NCBI GenBank assembly: GCA_002257205.1
Contig: NCHM01000013.1
Span: forward strand, 1-34,945
Length of the DNA stretch: 34,945 nucleotides
Direction of reading: 5' to 3'
Source of the DNA: Rhizobiales bacterium 24-66-13
Lineage (GTDB): Bacteria; Pseudomonadota; Alphaproteobacteria; Rhizobiales; Xanthobacteraceae
Shown: positions 15,431 to 23,841 of the stretch, piece by piece
Layout of the letters: every line of letters begins with the position of its first letter
Position numbering within the stretch: position 1 is the stretch's first letter
Notes under the pieces: generated by a model
What the model was told of the DNA's origin: nothing
Databases searched by the model: none
Seen by the model: only the letters and a program-made list of their open reading frames with translations
Made by a program: the position numbers and the translations under genes

Positions 15431-16959
15431 CCGCAGCCCTCGAACGGACCGACGCCCTTGCACAGCCGATGCTCCGCGCCAAGCGTCTTGGCCTGCACAC
15501 CCAGCATCAGGCCGTGGTCATCATGCGCACAGACTGCCATGTCTGCCGTTCGGAGGGCCTTGCCGCACGCTCGCAGGTTCTTGTTTCGACAGGCAATCGG
15601 GAGGTGCAGGCAACGCTCTTTCAGATAGAGGGCGGCGAATTGATCGCGCTCGACGAGGTCGCTCTTTCTGAGACCGCCTGGACGATCCTCGGCATTGCGG
15701 ACGGCGAAGCCGTTAAAGTCACACATGCGCCGGCGATCGAATCGTTGGCAAGCGTGCGCCGGCGCATCTACGGCAACCGCCTCGACGCATCCGCCTTCGC
15801 GGCGATTGTCAAAGACATTGTCGCCGGACGATACACCGACGTGCATCTTGCCGCATTCCTGACGGCGGGCGCCGCCTTGCCTCTGGACGAGCAGGAGACC
15901 GCCGATCTGACCGGCGCGATGGTCGAGGTTGGCGAGCGTATGCGCTGGGATGCCCCGATCGTCGTCGACAAGCACTGCATCGGCGGCCTGCCGGGCAATC
16001 GCACCACGCCGATCATTGTCGCGATCGTCGCAGCGCAGGGCCTCATCATGCCCAAAACCTCTTCACGCGCGATAACCTCGCCGGCAGGCACGGCCGATAC
16101 GATGGAGACGCTCGCTCCAGTCGACCTCGACATTGCGACGCTCCGGCGCGTGGTGGAGGCTGAAGGCGGCTGCATCGCCTGGGGTGGCGCGGTGCATCTC
16201 AGTCCCGCCGACGACATCTTCGTGCGCGTCGAGCGTGAGCTCGATGTCGATACCGAAGGCCAGCTCATCGCGTCCGTGCTGTCGAAGAAAATTTCCGCGG
16301 GCTCGACCCATGTGGTGATCGATATTCCTGTCGGCCCGACCGCCAAGGTCCGCAGCGAGGAACTCGCCGGTCACCTCGCCGAACGCATGGGGGCGGTCGC
16401 CGCGCGTTTCGGCCTGACCGCGATATGTCTCCAGACCGATGGTTCACAGCCGGTCGGCCGGGGGATCGGGCCGGCGCTCGAGGCTCTCGATGTCCTGGCT
16501 GTCCTTCAAAATGCCGGCGATGCGCCGGACGATCTCAGGAGGCGCGCCGCGACGCTTGCGGGTGCAGCGCTCGAAATCGGCGGAAAAGTGGCAACGGGTG
16601 AAGGGACTCGGCTGGCGCTCGAAACGCTCTCCGACGGGCGCGCCTGGGCGAAGTTCGAAGCCATCTGTGAGGCGCAGGGCGGGATGCGGACACCTCCGAC
16701 TGCGTCCAACGTCCATCCGCTTGTGGCCCCGCATGCAGGACGCATCGTCCATATCGACAATCGAAAGCTCGCCCGGCTTGCAAAACTCGCTGGAGCGCCC
16801 GAGGCCAAGGCCGCCGGCGTTCGCATGGACGTGCGGCTGGGCAACGAGATCGACAAGGGCCAGCCAATGCTTCATGTCCATGCCGAGACGCGTGCCGAAC
16901 TCGCCTATGCCCTGGAATACGCCGCCCGGTCCGGCGATATCGTCAAGGTCGAGGCATGA
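15427..16959 (+). CDS. AMP phosphorylase / thymidine phosphorylase, archaeal type
   Basis: The ATG at 15427 overlaps the nuclease stop and is preferred to a frame extension to 15385. The 510-residue protein has an N-terminal ~85-residue domain absent from classic bacterial DeoA but typical of the archaeal AMP phosphorylase / putative thymidine phosphorylase group. It also has the phosphorylase core: VDKHCIGGLPGNRTTPI, PKTSSRAITSPAGTADTME and KKISAGSTHVVIDIPVG. In archaea this enzyme turns AMP and phosphate into adenine and ribose 1,5-bisphosphate, feeding RuBisCO or PRPP metabolism. No RuBisCO or ribose-1,5-bisphosphate isomerase gene is visible here. Its operon mates, PRPP synthetase and phosphoketolase, offer another outlet for the sugar. 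The family is certain; AMP versus thymidine as substrate is not. Confidence 0.9.
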   Translation: MTAALERTDALAQPMLRAKRLGLHTQHQAVVIMRTDCHVCRSEGLAARSQVLVSTGNREVQATLFQIEGGELIALDEVALSETAWTILGIADGEAVKVTHAPAIESLASVRRRIYGNRLDASAFAAIVKDIVAGRYTDVHLAAFLTAGAALPLDEQETADLTGAMVEVGERMRWDAPIVVDKHCIGGLPGNRTTPIIVAIVAAQGLIMPKTSSRAITSPAGTADTMETLAPVDLDIATLRRVVEAEGGCIAWGGAVHLSPADDIFVRVERELDVDTEGQLIASVLSKKISAGSTHVVIDIPVGPTAKVRSEELAGHLAERMGAVAARFGLTAICLQTDGSQPVGRGIGPALEALDVLAVLQNAGDAPDDLRRRAATLAGAALEIGGKVATGEGTRLALETLSDGRAWAKFEAICEAQGGMRTPPTASNVHPLVAPHAGRIVHIDNRKLARLAKLAGAPEAKAAGVRMDVRLGNEIDKGQPMLHVHAETRAELAYALEYAARSGDIVKVEA

Positions 16960-17069
16960 GGCGGCAATTGGTTCTCGCCGGCGTCGTGGCAGCGCTTTGG
17001 GATCAATTCTATCGGTGCGACAAGGTGCTGCTCAGACGAACAGGCGACCGTCATGATCAGCTGCGCTGA
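16956..17069 (+). CDS. Possible 37-residue ORF coupled to the phosphorylase
   Basis: An ATG overlaps the phosphorylase stop (ATGA) and opens a 37-codon frame with a short hydrophobic start (MRRQLVLAGVVAALWDQFY). The preceding GAGG is too close to be a normal ribosome site, but coupling would not need one. It may be a small translated peptide or the remnant of a lost gene. Confidence 0.2.
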   Translation: MRRQLVLAGVVAALWDQFYRCDKVLLRRTGDRHDQLR

Positions 17070-17099
17070 TGACGTGACTTATCCATCACGGGCCACGCC

Positions 17100-18386
17100 A
17101 TGGACTTCTTGATCCTGCAGCTCGGTCTGGCACTTGCCATTGGCTTGCTCGTCGGCCTGGAGCGTGGGTGGCGCGAGCGCGACACGCCGGATGGCGGCCG
17201 CGCGGCGGGCATCCGAACATACGGCATCTCCGGACTGCTCGGCGGCGTGGTGGCGGCTCTCAGCGCCAGCCTTGATGCTCCCTCCATTCTGATCGCCGGC
17301 TTCCTCGCCTTCACCGCGGTCTTCGCCTGGTACAAGGCACGCGAGTCCCTCCACGATGAGGATTACAGCGTGACCGGCATCATCGCCGCGCTGGGCGTGT
17401 TCGCCTTGGGGGCGCTTGCCGTCGTCGGGGATCAGCGCGCCGCCGCCGCCGGTGGGGCCGCGCTCGCCGCGGTTCTCGCCAGTCGCGAGCTTCTGCACGG
17501 GCTTCTCAGGCGAATTTCCTGGATCGAGCTTCGTTCGGCTCTGGTGCTCGCGGTGATGACGGCGATCATCCTGCCGCTGCTGCCCGATCGAGCCGTCGAT
17601 CCCTGGGGCGGCTTCAATCCCCGGCAGGTGTGGCTCTTCACCGTGCTGACGGCGGCGATCTCCTTCCTCGGCTACATCGCGGTCCCGGCTCTCGGCACGA
17701 CCCGGGGTATTCTGGTCAGCGGTCTTGCCGGAGCCGTCATCTCGTCCACCGCCGTAACTCTGTCGCTGGCGCGGATCGCCAAGACCGGAACGAATCCCTG
17801 GCCGCTGGCAGGTGCCGCGATCCTCGCGGCGGGCGTATCCGTGATACGGGTCACGGCAATCGTCGCCATCGTCGCGCCGTCGGTGCTGGGCGTCGCGGGT
17901 CTGGCCATCCTGGCCGCAATCGGCGGCTTTGCGACCTGCGGCATTCTCCTCCTGCTGTCGCGCCACACCATTTCGGGCGAAGGTACGCAACCGCCGCGCA
18001 ACCCCTTCGAGGTGGGGCCGCTGATGTTGTTCGCGGCGCTCTTCGCGGTCGTCTCCACCGTGAGCGCCGCTCTTTCGGTCGGAAGCAGCAGCGGGATGGT
18101 GGCGACCTCCGCCATCTCGGGAATATTCGATGTCGACGTGGCAGTGCTCAGCGCGTTGCGGCTGCTCGGACAGCCGGCAACCATGGAGGCGGTCGGACAC
18201 GCCGTGCTTCTGGCGCTCGCTACGAATGCCATTGGCCGCCTGGCCGTCGCCGCCGTTGCGGGACCGGTTCGCTTCTGGCTCCCGCTGGCGGCCGCTACGG
18301 TGGTGGCCATTGCGCTCGGCTACGCTGCCTTTGCGACGCTGCCGCATTTCGAGTGGCCGGGACCGTCAGCCGTGATAGGCTCTTGA
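17100..18386 (+). CDS. MgtC/DUF4010 family membrane protein
   Basis: The 428-residue protein is made almost entirely of membrane helices. The first ~140 residues match the MgtC-type N-terminal domain (GLALAIGLLVGLERGWRER, GIRTYGISGLLGG). The remainder is the DUF4010 membrane domain (LVSGLAGAVISSTAVTLSLAR). The function of this combined family is not established; MgtC proteins are linked to magnesium limitation and phosphate/ATP homeostasis. It follows the phosphorylase by 140 bases on the same strand with a weak ribosome site, so it could be a distal gene of the copper ATPase-phosphoketolase operon. Confidence 0.88.
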   Translation: MDFLILQLGLALAIGLLVGLERGWRERDTPDGGRAAGIRTYGISGLLGGVVAALSASLDAPSILIAGFLAFTAVFAWYKARESLHDEDYSVTGIIAALGVFALGALAVVGDQRAAAAGGAALAAVLASRELLHGLLRRISWIELRSALVLAVMTAIILPLLPDRAVDPWGGFNPRQVWLFTVLTAAISFLGYIAVPALGTTRGILVSGLAGAVISSTAVTLSLARIAKTGTNPWPLAGAAILAAGVSVIRVTAIVAIVAPSVLGVAGLAILAAIGGFATCGILLLLSRHTISGEGTQPPRNPFEVGPLMLFAALFAVVSTVSAALSVGSSSGMVATSAISGIFDVDVAVLSALRLLGQPATMEAVGHAVLLALATNAIGRLAVAAVAGPVRFWLPLAAATVVAIALGYAAFATLPHFEWPGPSAVIGS

Positions 18387-18623
18387 ATGGACGAGGCGCG
18401 GGCATATACCGTCGTCCCGCACCCGGACCGCAGATTTGCCGAGGACGGAGCTCCGTGCCTGAAGTCGCGTCAGAACTCCCACCGTCTGCTCGATCTCATG
18501 TTGTTCGGACGGCATGATCTGAGAGCACAGTTCGGTGATCTCGGCGTCGTTGATCTCGGCTTCACGGCGCATCGGGATGGCTCCGGAATGGTGGACGGCT
18601 CCCAGCGTTTCCCCACCGAACAA
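18366..18623 (-). pseudogene. DUF305-like remnant behind copZ
   Basis: On the minus strand, in the same frame as copZ and directly after its stop, is a stretch containing GAVHHSGAIPM, then DAEITELCSQIMPSEQHEIEQTVGVL. This resembles the C-terminal half of DUF305 proteins (HHxGAIxMA, then D-E-I-x-x-L-A-x-x-I-x-x-x-Q-x-x-E-I). The N-terminal half, a signal peptide and a proper start are missing: the frame opens only at a TTG at 18623. The residues after the match look random. DUF305 proteins such as CopM bind copper, which fits the locus. It is read as a decayed gene; the similarity is short, so this is tentative. Confidence 0.4.
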
Positions 18624-18692
18624 CGCACTACAGCGCCGGTCCGCTCCAGGCCAGCGGACCAGCGCCTGTCCTTGCCCCGAGAGAAAGGCGCG

Positions 18693-18896
18693 TCAGCCGG
18701 GCTGAACCTCTGCGGGATAGCCTGCCGACTTGAGCACCGCGCTGATTTGTTCGACGTCTGCCTTGCTCTCCAGCTTTACGGTCTTCAGCGCCGTGTCGAC
18801 GTCAATCCTGGCGTCGACGTCGATGCTCTTGAGAGCTTTGGTGACGGTCGCAGCACAACCGCCGCAGTTCATGTTGGGGATTTTCAGATAGACCAT
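18693..18896 (-). CDS. copZ: Copper chaperone CopZ (HMA domain)
   Basis: The ATG at 18896 is chosen because GAGG lies nine bases before it; an in-frame TTG at 18911 lies inside that ribosome site. The 67-residue product is one heavy-metal-associated domain with the metal-binding loop MNCGGC and the usual beta-alpha-beta pattern (VYLKIPNMNCGGCAATVTKAL). It shuttles Cu(I) in the cytoplasm to the CopA pump. It is transcribed divergently from copA from a CueR-type promoter that is a mirror copy of the copA promoter. Confidence 0.93.
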   Translation of the reverse strand: MVYLKIPNMNCGGCAATVTKALKSIDVDARIDVDTALKTVKLESKADVEQISAVLKSAGYPAEVQPG

Positions 18897-18933
18897 GGCT
18901 TTTTTCCTCAATTTGGCACTCCGTGAGTGAAGG

Positions 18934-18960
18934 TGGTGCTTCCAACAATGGGAAGGTCAA
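18934..18960 (-). promoter_or_regulatory. CueR-type promoter/operator for copZ
   Basis: Read on the minus strand, TTGACC (18960-18955) begins a TTGACCTTCCC...GGAAG dyad. A 19-bp spacer separates it from the -10 position, the over-long spacing of MerR-family promoters. The 27 bases are the exact inverse of 18996-19022. Confidence 0.8.
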
Positions 18961-18995
18961 TAGGTCTGCCCGCCGAAAAAATGCACCAGTCGGCG

Positions 18996-19022
18996 TTGAC
19001 CTTCCCATTGTTGGAAGCACCA
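18996..19022 (+). promoter_or_regulatory. CueR-type promoter/operator for copA
   Basis: The -35 TTGACC (18996-19001) is followed by a CTTCCC-N7-GGAAG-like dyad and a 19-bp spacer to a weak -10 (CATGTT, 19021-19026). This closely matches the CueR operator of E. coli copA. The cueR gene lies downstream at 21630. The ATG of copA is 37 bases on. Confidence 0.85.
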
Positions 19023-19058
19023 TGTTCGCGGTCAGCTGTGATTCAAGGAGCTGACGAC

Positions 19059-21596
19059 ATGCCGACCTCAACCGCATTCGCCTCTCCATCCGCAACGTTG
19101 CGGCTACGCATCGAAGGCATGACCTGCGCTTCGTGCGTGGGGAGGGTCGAGAAGGCCTTGAAGGCACTGCCAGGGGTGACGCGCGTGTCGGTCAATCTCG
19201 CGACGGAGCGCGCCGAGGTCGATTTTTCCGCACAACCCGACCCGGTTGCCGTGGTCGGCGCGGTCGAGACCGCCGGCTACGAGGTCGGTAGCGAGACGGC
19301 GGAACTCGTCGTCGAAGGAATGAGCTGTGCGTCCTGTGTCGGACGCGTTGAGAAGGTCTTGAAGGCGCTTCCCGGCGTTCTTGATGCATCGGTCAACCTC
19401 GCCACGGAGAAGGCGCGGATCCGGTATCTCGACAATTCTGTTTCCGCCTCGGATATGATTGCTGCGGTAGTAAGCGCCGGCTACGGCTCGCGTCTGGTGA
19501 CGAATGGGGCGGTTGCCGAGGATCGGGAGGCCGCTCGGCGCGAGCGGGACATGCGGTCGCTGCGCAATGCGCTGCTGCTCGCGGCGGTCCTTACCGTGCC
19601 GGTCGTGGTTCTCGAAATGGGCAGCCACTTGGTTCCGGCAATCCATATTTGGGTGATGGAGACCATCGGGCAGCAGGGGAACTGGTATCTGCAGTTCGCT
19701 CTGACGACGCTGGTATTGTTCGTCCCCGGTCTGCGTTTCTTCATCAAGGGCGTCCCGGCGCTGCTGCGCGGCCGCCCTGACATGAACACGCTGGTCAGCC
19801 TCGGCACCGGAGCGGCCTGGGCCTATTCCGTGGTCGCGACCTTCGCGCCTCACCTGCTGCCGGAAGGCACCCACAACGTCTATTACGAAGCGGCGGCTGT
19901 GATCGTCGCGCTGATCCTGCTCGGCCGTTGGCTCGAGGCGCGTGCAAAAGGGCGCACGAGCGAAGCGATCAGACAGCTGATGGACCTGCAGGCAAAAACG
20001 GCGCAGGTCCTTCGCGACGGGAAAGCGGTACAGGTTGCCCTGTCCGAGGTCGTTGCCGGCGACATTGTGCAGGTGCGTCCCGGCGAGCGGGTGCCGGTCG
20101 ATGGCGACGTGCTCGATGGTTCTTCCTTCGTGGACGAGTCCATGATCACGGGCGAGCCGATCCCGGTTCAGAAGGGCGCGGGCGCGGCAGTCGTCGGCGG
20201 CACGATCAACAAGACGGGCAGCATCACCTTCCGCGCCACCAAGGTCGGCGGCGACACCGTGCTGGCGCAGATCATCCGCATGGTCGAAGCCGCGCAGGGC
20301 TCCAAGCTACCTATCCAGGCGCTGGTCGACCGCGTGACCGGCGTCTTCGTGCCAATCGTCATAGGAATCGCGGCACTGACCTTCGCAATCTGGCTGGTGT
20401 TCGGTCCCGATCCGGCGCTCGCCTTCGCGCTGGTCAACGGCGTCGCTGTCCTGATCATCGCCTGCCCCTGCGCCATGGGTCTCGCTACGCCGACGTCGAT
20501 CATGGTTGGCACGGGACGCGCCGCGAGGATGGGCATCCTGTTCCGCAAGGGCGAAGCGCTCCAGACGCTGAGGAGCGCGAAGGCCATCGCGCTCGACAAG
20601 ACGGGCACGCTGACGAAGGGGCGGCCGGAGCTGACCGACCTTTCGCTGATCAACGGGTTCGGGGAGTCCGACGTCCTGTCTCTCGTCGCCGCCGTCGAGG
20701 AACGCTCCGAGCATCCGATTGCCGAGGCCATCGTCGCCGCCGCGAAGCTGCGCGCTCTCACCTTTGGGACCGTCCAGAACTTCGAGGCGGTTCCGGGTTT
20801 CGGCGTCGCTGCGACCGTCGATGGCCGTCAAGTCGAGATTGGCGCGGATCGCTACATGAAGAAGCTCGGTTACGACCTCGCGGAGGTCGAGCCGGTCGGC
20901 CAGAGTCTGGCGAGCCAGGGCAAGAGCCCGCTCTATGCCGCGATCGACGGCCGGCTCGCGGCAGCGATTGCCGTCGCCGATCCGATCAAGCCGACGACAC
21001 GCGATTCCATCGCAGCGCTGCATCGGCTGGGGATCAAGGTAGCGATGATCACCGGCGACAACGCCAGAACCGCCACCGCCATCGCCAGGCAACTCGGTAT
21101 CGACGAGGTGATGGCGGAGGTTCTGCCGGACGGCAAGGTCAAGGCGATCAAGGCGCTGCGCCAGCGCTTCGGAACCGTGGCCTTTGTCGGCGACGGCATC
21201 AACGACGCTCCGGCGCTCGCCGAGGCCGATGTGGGCGTCGCGATCGGGACCGGCACGGATGTGGCGATCGAAGCGGCCGATGTTGTGCTGATGTCAGGCG
21301 ATCTGCGCGGCGTGGTCAACGCCATCGCGCTCAGCAAGGCGACGATCCGCAACATCAAGCAGAACCTGTTCTGGGCATTCGCCTACAACGCCAGCCTGAT
21401 CCCGGTGGCGGCCGGCATCCTCTATCCGTTTAACGGAACGCTGCTCTCGCCGATCTTCGCGGCAGGCGCCATGGCGGCATCGAGCGTCTTCGTGCTCGGC
21501 AATGCGCTCCGTCTGAAGCGCTTCCGACCGCCGATGACCGTGGACTCCACTCCCGCGAGGCGGGCGCATCGGCCGGCGCTTGTTCCGGCCGAGTGA
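19059..21596 (+). CDS. copA: Cu(I)-exporting P-type ATPase CopA (P1B-1)
   Basis: The frame is open from 18927, but the true start is the ATG at 19059: AAGGAG lies eight bases before it, and the upstream part overlaps the promoter. The 845-residue pump has two N-terminal HMA domains with CxxC sites (C23/C26 in MTCASC and C90/C93 in MSCASC). It also has eight membrane helices with C469-P470-C471 ([13 protein letters not shown]), phosphorylated D513 (DKTGTLTKG), SEHPIAEAI and [16 protein letters not shown]. It exports Cu(I) (and Ag(I)) from the cytoplasm. It is controlled from the CueR-type promoter upstream and is followed by cueR after 33 bases, forming a classic copper-induced efflux unit. 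Confidence 0.96.
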   Translation: MPTSTAFASPSATLRLRIEGMTCASCVGRVEKALKALPGVTRVSVNLATERAEVDFSAQPDPVAVVGAVETAGYEVGSETAELVVEGMSCASCVGRVEKVLKALPGVLDASVNLATEKARIRYLDNSVSASDMIAAVVSAGYGSRLVTNGAVAEDREAARRERDMRSLRNALLLAAVLTVPVVVLEMGSHLVPAIHIWVMETIGQQGNWYLQFALTTLVLFVPGLRFFIKGVPALLRGRPDMNTLVSLGTGAAWAYSVVATFAPHLLPEGTHNVYYEAAAVIVALILLGRWLEARAKGRTSEAIRQLMDLQAKTAQVLRDGKAVQVALSEVVAGDIVQVRPGERVPVDGDVLDGSSFVDESMITGEPIPVQKGAGAAVVGGTINKTGSITFRATKVGGDTVLAQIIRMVEAAQGSKLPIQALVDRVTGVFVPIVIGIAALTFAIWLVFGPDPALAFALVNGVAVLIIACPCAMGLATPTSIMVGTGRAARMGILFRKGEALQTLRSAKAIALDKTGTLTKGRPELTDLSLINGFGESDVLSLVAAVEERSEHPIAEAIVAAAKLRALTFGTVQNFEAVPGFGVAATVDGRQVEIGADRYMKKLGYDLAEVEPVGQSLASQGKSPLYAAIDGRLAAAIAVADPIKPTTRDSIAALHRLGIKVAMITGDNARTATAIARQLGIDEVMAEVLPDGKVKAIKALRQRFGTVAFVGDGINDAPALAEADVGVAIGTGTDVAIEAADVVLMSGDLRGVVNAIALSKATIRNIKQNLFWAFAYNASLIPVAAGILYPFNGTLLSPIFAAGAMAASSVFVLGNALRLKRFRPPMTVDSTPARRAHRPALVPAE

Positions 21597-21629
21597 CCCC
21601 AGCCGAGCCGCAGTAGGAGAGTTTGGAAC

Positions 21630-22121
21630 ATGAACATCGGTGAGGCAGCGAAGCGTTCGGGCGTCAACTCCAAGATGATCCGATACTATGAATCCATCGG
21701 ACTTACGGAAACGGCAACCCGACAGGAATCGGGGTATCGTGACTATTCGGACAATGACGTTCATGCGCTCCGCTTTATCCGTCGGGCTCGGGACCTCGGC
21801 TTCTCTGTCAAACAGATCGGCGATCTTCTCGCGCTTTGGCGCGACCGGGATCGCAGCAGCGCCGATGTGAAGGCAATCTCCCTCCAGCACGTGCGGGACC
21901 TGCAGGACAAAAGGCAGGCCATAGAGGACATGATCGCGACGCTCAGCAACCTCGCTCAGCATTGCCATGGCGACGGACGACCAGACTGCCCGATCATCGC
22001 CAATCTCGCCGATGCGGACGTCGAACTGCGTGAGCCACAGGCCGAGAGCCGTCCGAGCAAAGCTCCCATCGCTCCCCTCGAAAGGGGCCACCTCGGACGG
22101 ACGTCCACTCGTAAGGCCTGA
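21630..22121 (+). CDS. cueR: CueR-type MerR-family copper-responsive regulator
   Basis: The 163-residue protein has the MerR winged helix-turn-helix (MNIGEAAKRSGVNSKMIRYY), a dimerisation helix (DKRQAIEDMIATLSNLAQHC) and a metal loop with two Cys seven residues apart (CHGDGRPDC). This fits the Cu(I)/Ag(I)-sensing CueR group. The ~30 residues after the loop are longer than in E. coli CueR and Pro/Ser-rich. It activates the twin promoters between copZ and copA by untwisting their 19-bp spacers. AGGAGA lies 11-16 bases before the ATG. Its position behind copA suggests co-transcription and self-induction. Confidence 0.93.
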   Translation: MNIGEAAKRSGVNSKMIRYYESIGLTETATRQESGYRDYSDNDVHALRFIRRARDLGFSVKQIGDLLALWRDRDRSSADVKAISLQHVRDLQDKRQAIEDMIATLSNLAQHCHGDGRPDCPIIANLADADVELREPQAESRPSKAPIAPLERGHLGRTSTRKA

Positions 22122-22342
22122 CCTTGGAAAAGCGAAGAACAAGCTTCCCGTCCTGCAGTGTCATCATCGATGGAAATAGATCGAATTGCGCCTGTGGGCG
22201 ATGCCGGTCTCTTCGCCAGCTCCTTCCAGCTCGCTGCTTCATCAGCATTTCCGCAGCCGCCCTGCGCCTCGTGGAGTCTTCCCAATCGAGCGATGGCGCT
22301 AGGTCTCCGCAAGCGACTTGGCAGTGCCGGTCTGGGGGCTTG

Positions 22343-23020
22343 TCAGACAGTCCCCATAGCCGAACCGGTTCGCGGCTTACGCAATGTCATCGCGACAAGA
22401 TAAAGCGACATGAGCGCTCCGCCGAAGCAGAAGACGGAGATATAGGCATAGGCAAAGAATGTGTATGTCACCACAAGAACACCCAGGACCAGCAAGCCAA
22501 AGACCTTTACGGCACGGTCACGCGACAACAGGAATGGAACGGTGACGAGCGCAGCGTAGATGCCATAGGTTGTTTCGCGCGTCACCACGAAGTCGAGAAG
22601 ATTGACATCCTGATAGCGGACTGCCCTTTCGAGGAACGTTGTCGTCAGCCAGCCTTCATGCGCGAAATACGGCACATATTGCAGTGCGCCTAGCATGCCC
22701 CCGGCGATAGCGAAGAACAAATAGAGGCTCCGGCGCCGCCCGTGCTCGATGAAGTAGGTCGAGACCGGCGCGCCGACCGGCCAGGCGAGCCAAGTGAAGA
22801 ACATGTAGGCCAGCGAATAGCGCGTCACGAGGTCCTGATCGCCCCACTGTCCGGCAGTCCATACGAGCCCTTCCGTCGCTTGCTGGAGACCGAACAGGAA
22901 TGGCAGGGCAGCGATCGCGAGGTATCGCCGATCGGTCTGCCAGGCGCGATAGGTGCTCAATACTCCGGCAGGCATCAGAATCGCGGCGGCCGTGAAGCTC
23001 GCTTCTGCGGACAGGCACAT
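22343..23020 (-). CDS. DUF6629-family membrane protein
   Basis: The 225-residue product has about seven membrane helices and opens with MCLSAEASFTAAAILMPAGV, the typical start of DUF6629 proteins (Cys-x-Ser-Ala-Glu-Ala-Ser). The family motif around LPFLFGLQQATEGLVW is also present. The function is unknown. It starts only six bases after the stop of the CBS-BON gene on the same strand, so the two are almost certainly co-transcribed and may act together. Confidence 0.85.
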   Translation of the reverse strand: MCLSAEASFTAAAILMPAGVLSTYRAWQTDRRYLAIAALPFLFGLQQATEGLVWTAGQWGDQDLVTRYSLAYMFFTWLAWPVGAPVSTYFIEHGRRRSLYLFFAIAGGMLGALQYVPYFAHEGWLTTTFLERAVRYQDVNLLDFVVTRETTYGIYAALVTVPFLLSRDRAVKVFGLLVLGVLVVTYTFFAYAYISVFCFGGALMSLYLVAMTLRKPRTGSAMGTV

Positions 23021-23026
23021 CTCAGA

Positions 23027-23701
23027 TCATAGCCTTACAGGACCTTTTTTCGAGATACTGAGATCATCCTTGAACCCTGGTCCGGCAACACCTTCAACGA
23101 TCATGCGAATCGCATCATGCTCGTCTTGGGACCGAATATCACCTGCGACATGCACGATCCCGCCCTCGACGGCGACGACCGGCTGGGCTGATAGAACCGA
23201 AGCGGCTTCGGCGAGGCGTGCGACAATGGCGCGCCGCACAGCCTCGTCGCCTCGGATCTCGGCATCCGGCTTGCCGGTCGCAATGACCTTCAAGAGATCA
23301 GCCCGGCTGACGATGCCAACCAGTCGCTCCTTGCGCATGACCGGCAGGCGCTTGATGTCATGCTGGTCGATCAGCTTGGCGATCTCGTGCACAGCGGCGT
23401 TCTCGTCGATCGTGATGACATTCTTCGTCATGACATCGCCGACCTTCCAGCTCCGACTCTTCACATAGGCCCTCGCAACCGCATCGGCGTCTTGCGAGGG
23501 ATTGGGGAACGCCTCTGCGGTTCCGAGCTCCGTGCGCCGCAGGAGGTCGCCCTCGGTCACAATGCCGGCAAGCAGGCCATCATCGGCAAGTACGGGGACC
23601 CCGCTCACATGTTCAGACAGCATGATCTGAGTCGCGTGCCATACACTGTGCTCTGGACTCACGGTCGTCGGCACCTCTGTCATCAGATCCTTTGCGTTCA
23701 T
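23027..23701 (-). CDS. CBS-pair and BON domain protein
   Basis: The 224 residues hold two CBS repeats (MNAKDLMTEVPTTVSPEHSV to about residue 60, and VGDVMTKNVITIDENAAVHE to about residue 145). A BON domain follows (VRRAIVARLAEAASVLSAQPVVAVEGGIVHVAG). CBS pairs bind adenine nucleotides such as AMP or ATP. BON domains are membrane- or ligand-binding. Such proteins are common in rhizobial stress and low-oxygen gene clusters. With the phosphorylase and glucan phosphorylase nearby, it may sense energy charge. It is first in a two-gene unit with DUF6629. Confidence 0.92.
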   Translation of the reverse strand: MNAKDLMTEVPTTVSPEHSVWHATQIMLSEHVSGVPVLADDGLLAGIVTEGDLLRRTELGTAEAFPNPSQDADAVARAYVKSRSWKVGDVMTKNVITIDENAAVHEIAKLIDQHDIKRLPVMRKERLVGIVSRADLLKVIATGKPDAEIRGDEAVRRAIVARLAEAASVLSAQPVVAVEGGIVHVAGDIRSQDEHDAIRMIVEGVAGPGFKDDLSISKKGPVRL

Positions 23702-23841
23702 CGTTCAGCCCACGTCCCTCTGCATTGCAGAACCCTGCGTTGATCGATCTCGGCACCTGGCCCCGCGTTCTCTACCCGGAATCGGTACAAGCAATCGGGG
23801 CCTTTTCACCGCTCGAGTCGAACCAGCGTCGGCCGCTGTGG

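Noticed and set aside
22122..22342. Short frames in the cueR-DUF6629 gap
   Set aside because: Frames on both strands lack ribosome sites and motifs. The 221 bases appear to be a convergent intergenic spacer without a clear terminator hairpin.
23739..23752. Possible FNR half-site upstream of the CBS-BON gene
   Set aside because: Only the ATCAA half is present on the minus strand; the other half (CCGAG) does not match TTGAT or the TTAAC/TTAAT seen at the other boxes.
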